Below the pieces are notes generated by a model. That model was given only the letters and a program-made list of their open reading frames with translations, had not been told where the DNA came from and made no database searches. Both the position numbers and the translations under genes were made by a program. From positions 1 through 54,707 of the forward strand of contig JAGQON010000023.1 of the NCBI GenBank assembly GCA_020427395.1: DNA of 54,707 nt. Reading direction: 5' to 3'. Source of the DNA: Phycisphaerales bacterium (lineage in GTDB: Bacteria > Planctomycetota > Phycisphaerae > Phycisphaerales > UBA1924). Below, one piece after another: positions 51,876 through 54,707 of this stretch; position 1 is the stretch's first letter, and every line of letters begins with the position of its first letter.

Positions 51876-54026
51876 GTTGATATCACAGCTATTGAAGATC
51901 AGACGCAGCTGGGTGGTGCTCATGTTCGTCGTGACCGCGTCAATGCCGCCATCGCTATCGAGGTCACCCAGCGCGACGCCTCGGGGTCCAAGCAGGAAAT
52001 GAGTCCGAACCTCGGGTGTAAAAGTCGCATCGCCATTGTTGAGCAGCGTGCTCATGGCCTTGTCAGATTCACTGCTGGTAACGATATCGATGTCTCCATC
52101 ACCATCGAGATCGGCGACTCGGAGGCCCGCTGGCCTGAATCCAACCGGGTAGAGCCCTGCTGGGGCGTATGACCCGTTGCCGTTGTTGAGCATCACCCGG
52201 ACCTTTGAGCCCGTTGCTGGGTCGAACCCACGGTTGAGCACCGCCAGATCGAGATCGCCATCGCTGTCGAGGTCCGCGAGTTTCAAGGCGTACGGCTCAT
52301 CACCTGTCGAGTACGCAACGGGCGTACCGATGCTGTCGTTGCGTCCGGTGCGGAGCACATAGACCTCATCGGTTGAAACGCCGGCGAGCACAATATCGTT
52401 ATCTCCGTCGCCATCGACATCTCCGGCGTCGATGCCGACCGTGATGCCCGGAAGCTCGATCTCGGGGCGTGAGGAGAAGATGCCCGCACCGTTGTTGTTG
52501 TAGATCCGCAGGCGATTTGTACCGAACTGACTGACAATCAGCTCCGGCGCATCGTCGCCGTTCAGATCCACGCAGCTGACCTCGAACGGGTTGCTTAGTG
52601 ATGAATCGATCAACGCACCGGCGGAGAATGTTCCGTCTCCCAAACCGCGGAAGGTATGCAGGAATCCATCGATAGCCGAGACGATCGCCATGTCGAGATC
52701 GCCGTCGAGGTCGAAGTCCGCGAGGTGCGCATCGCTCGCGTCACCACTGAATGCATCGAATGTATTGAACGGGATCAGGTTGCCGCTCCCGTCGTTGCGA
52801 ACGATGCCATACCTGTTGGTTGTATCGTCCGCCACGACGATATCGAGATCCCCATCGAGATCGAGATCTCCGATCTCGATATCGCGCCCGCGTGCTCGGC
52901 TGTCGGTCTCATCGATCTGCGCGAACGCACCAACGCCGTTGTTCATGAAGATATTGACGGAATCGCCGATACCATTGGCGACGCCGATGTCAAGATGCCC
53001 GTCGTTGTTGACATCACCAATTGCGACGCTCTGCGAGAACAGCGCGGTCGTGTACGCCACGGGGGCCAGGAATGATCCGCCGCCTTGATTCATCAATACA
53101 TGCATCTTGCGGTCGAAGAAGTTGCTCACCGCGAGGTCCTGATCGCCGTCGCCATCGAGATCGCCGATCGTAACATCGGAGGGGCGTACACCCGCGTCGT
53201 AGTACGCGGTCGCTGCGAACTGCCCATTGCCGAGGCCCAGGTGCACGCTCACCGAGTTGTCGACCTCGCTCGTCACAACCAAGTCGAGGAATGAATCGCC
53301 GTTGAGATGCCCGAGCGCGCCGTACTCCGGGCTGTTGCCGAGTGTGAGGGTCGCGACCTGCGAGAACACGCCAGATCCGTTGTTGAGGCGGACCATCGCG
53401 GTCGATGTTGTCTGCTCCGTGATGATCAGGTCGGGGTCGCCATCGTTGTCGAGATCGCCCAGCAGCACATCCTCTGGCTCGGTGCCGGCCGATATCGCTG
53501 GCATGGGTGTGAATGTGTCATCGCCATCGTTGATCAGAAAACGGATCGTACCATCGGACTCGTTCGCGACCACCAGATCAGCAAACCCGTCGCCATCGAT
53601 ATCGCCGGCATCTATGCCCTTTGGCGAGAAGCCGATCAGGTTCGAGTACACCGTCGGGAACTGCCCCGTGCCGTCATTGAAATAGGCGACGACCTGGTCG
53701 TCGCCGGCGATCGACATGTAGATATCGAGCCATGAGTCATTGTTCAGATCCACGAGCTTGACGCGAGTCGCGGGAAAGATCGTGTAGTACAAAGCGATCT
53801 GATTGAAGTTGCCCGTACCGTCGTTTTCGTAGATGCGAATAAAGTCTCCGCCAGGCACGACAAAGTCGAGATCACCGTCCTGATCGAGGTCACCGAAGTG
53901 GATAGCGCGAGCGAAAGCAAGCCCCGTGTACAGCCCGAATCCCGGAAAAGGCAGACAGGGTTGGGCGTGCGCAATCGATGAAAAAACGACGACAAGAACA
54001 AGCAACGCATTCGGTATCTGCATCAT
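51705..54026 (-). CDS. VCBS/FG-GAP-repeat exoprotein with dockerin
   Basis: 773 residues from ATG 54026 (GGAGAGGAT upstream; next ATG 54023). Signal peptide MMQIPNALLVLVVVFSSIAHA. About twelve calcium-type propeller repeats (GDLDQDGDLDFVVP, GDIDGDGFADLVVA, GDLDNDGDPDLIIT, GDLDGDGDQDLAVS, ADLDGDGDIDIVTS), a longer relative of genes 38185 and 42328. The dockerin starts PCPADLNRDGLLNFFDVS and ends NAGCP. It is the first gene of the dockerin array beside atpA and probably has its own promoter just upstream (weak TTGTAT-18-TACGAT). Confidence 0.9.
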   Translation of the reverse strand: MMQIPNALLVLVVVFSSIAHAQPCLPFPGFGLYTGLAFARAIHFGDLDQDGDLDFVVPGGDFIRIYENDGTGNFNQIALYYTIFPATRVKLVDLNNDSWLDIYMSIAGDDQVVAYFNDGTGQFPTVYSNLIGFSPKGIDAGDIDGDGFADLVVANESDGTIRFLINDGDDTFTPMPAISAGTEPEDVLLGDLDNDGDPDLIITEQTTSTAMVRLNNGSGVFSQVATLTLGNSPEYGALGHLNGDSFLDLVVTSEVDNSVSVHLGLGNGQFAATAYYDAGVRPSDVTIGDLDGDGDQDLAVSNFFDRKMHVLMNQGGGSFLAPVAYTTALFSQSVAIGDVNNDGHLDIGVANGIGDSVNIFMNNGVGAFAQIDETDSRARGRDIEIGDLDLDGDLDIVVADDTTNRYGIVRNDGSGNLIPFNTFDAFSGDASDAHLADFDLDGDLDMAIVSAIDGFLHTFRGLGDGTFSAGALIDSSLSNPFEVSCVDLNGDDAPELIVSQFGTNRLRIYNNNGAGIFSSRPEIELPGITVGIDAGDVDGDGDNDIVLAGVSTDEVYVLRTGRNDSIGTPVAYSTGDEPYALKLADLDSDGDLDLAVLNRGFDPATGSKVRVMLNNGNGSYAPAGLYPVGFRPAGLRVADLDGDGDIDIVTSSESDKAMSTLLNNGDATFTPEVRTHFLLGPRGVALGDLDSDGGIDAVTTNMSTTQLRLIFNSCDINPCPADLNRDGLLNFFDVSAFLSAYQNQQPIADFNNDGQFSFFDVSAYLSAYNAGCP

Positions 54027-54087
54027 GATCCTCTCCAATAAAGATCTCAATCGTAACAGATTCCGAGTTGACTATACAAAGAAAAAA

Positions 54088-54106
54088 CCCTCACGATCCG
54101 TGAGGG
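54088..54106 (-). terminator. Intrinsic terminator after atpA
   Basis: CCCTCACG (54088-54095) and CGTGAGGG (54099-54106) with loop ATC; on the minus strand TTTTTTC follows. It starts 26 bases past the atpA stop. Confidence 0.88.
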
Positions 54107-54131
54107 CTTCGATTCAAAGTATTCGTTGTAA

Positions 54132-54707
54132 TCAGCCGTTCCAGCCGGCCTTGAAGTTGTTCAGGGCATCAACCAGCTTCTTCTCCAGCTCATCGCTGAG
54201 CGCCTTGGTCTCGTTGAGCTCGTCCCACACGCCCTTGGCGCTGGTCTGGAAGTACTCCTGCATCGCCTTCTCGAACGCCGCCACCTTGTTCAGCGGCACG
54301 CTGTCGAGGAAACCCTTGGTGCCCGCGTAGATCGAGATGATCTGGTTGGTCACATGCTGGGGCACATACTGGGGCTGCTTGAGCAGCTCCACCATGCGGG
54401 CACCGCGATCGAGCTGCGCCTGGGTGGCCTTGTCGAGGTCGGTACCGAGCTGGGCGAACGCTTCGAGTTCGCGGAACGCGGCCAGGTCGAGTCGCAGCGA
54501 GCCGGCGATCTTCTTCATCGCCTTGACCTGTGCGGCACCACCCACGCGCGACACCGAGATACCCACGTTAATCGCGGGGCGAACACCCGAGAAGAACAGT
54601 TCGGGCTCGAGGTAGATCTGGCCGTCGGTGATCGAGATCACGTTGGTCGGGATGTACGCCGACACGTCGCCTTCCTGCGTCTCGATGACGGGCAGCGCGG
54701 TCAGCGA
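54132..54707 (-). CDS. atpA: ATP synthase F1 subunit alpha (C-terminal part)
   Basis: About 191 residues of the C-terminal third, open to the window edge. The first visible residues are [14 protein letters not shown], then [37 protein letters not shown] and [17 protein letters not shown], the fully typical alpha-subunit blocks. The [10 protein letters not shown] segment includes the arginine finger that completes the beta-subunit active site. The alpha subunit is part of the cytoplasmic F1 head making ATP. A terminator follows at once, and atpG, normally next, is absent: the dockerin array begins instead. The gene is cut by the window, not broken. Confidence 0.96.
   Translation of the reverse strand, partial: SLTALPVIETQEGDVSAYIPTNVISITDGQIYLEPELFFSGVRPAINVGISVSRVGGAAQVKAMKKIAGSLRLDLAAFRELEAFAQLGTDLDKATQAQLDRGARMVELLKQPQYVPQHVTNQIISIYAGTKGFLDSVPLNKVAAFEKAMQEYFQTSAKGVWDELNETKALSDELEKKLVDALNNFKAGWNG

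Noticed and set aside
17176..54026. Possible CRISPR or other short repeat array
   Set aside because: The repeats are in-frame dockerin-coding sequences at gene ends, about 150 bases long and 0.8-3 kb apart, not short repeats with spacers.

Overview
The window reads as a chromosomal segment from a planctomycete of the Phycisphaerae type. The evidence is the high GC content, a prepilin-like protein, beta-propeller and beta-helix exoproteins, and above all a long run of secreted proteins that end in a nearly invariant two-repeat dockerin closing with Gly-Cys-Pro at the C-terminus. I recall this module being annotated in Phycisphaerales as a 'GC-type dockerin'; I could not check this. The taxonomic call is inference from protein style only.

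Layout. Positions 1-6.6 kb hold ordinary housekeeping genes: partial queA (-), a doubtful FlgM-like ORF (+), a prepilin-like gene (-), a lipoprotein gene overlapping dprA (+), lexA (+), ispD (-) and a TetR-type regulator (-) with an inverted repeat upstream. Positions 6.7-17 kb are mixed: an exported beta-rich protein, a dockerin-tagged vanadium haloperoxidase, the tmRNA gene ssrA (10431-10780), a DUF4198 protein, a DUF4331 protein with half a dockerin, a sulfotransferase and a hybrid histidine kinase. From 17.1 to 54.0 kb every gene is on the minus strand: 23 genes, 21 with a C-terminal dockerin. The last feature is the 3' end of atpA, closed by its own terminator.

How the genes work together. 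The exported proteins are very different at their N-terminal ends: diheme peroxidase, CotH/lamin-tail protein, FG-GAP/VCBS propellers, Kelch-like propellers, HAF-repeat proteins, two metzincin metalloproteases, a PA14 domain and a P-domain. They share one C-terminal module: a Cys, two EF-hand-like loops of the form DLTGDGxLNFFDVSAFL, then GCP-COOH. This suggests one common receptor (a cohesin-like protein not present here) or a common surface-anchoring machinery. The array is divided into many small transcription units by intrinsic terminators. Two HAF paralogues have matching sigma-54 promoters, and the dockerin DNA shows signs of recombination (mosaics and duplicated 3' ends with their terminators).

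All functional statements are from reading the sequence. No database search, alignment program or folding program was run. Start codons were chosen by Shine-Dalgarno position and signal peptide.
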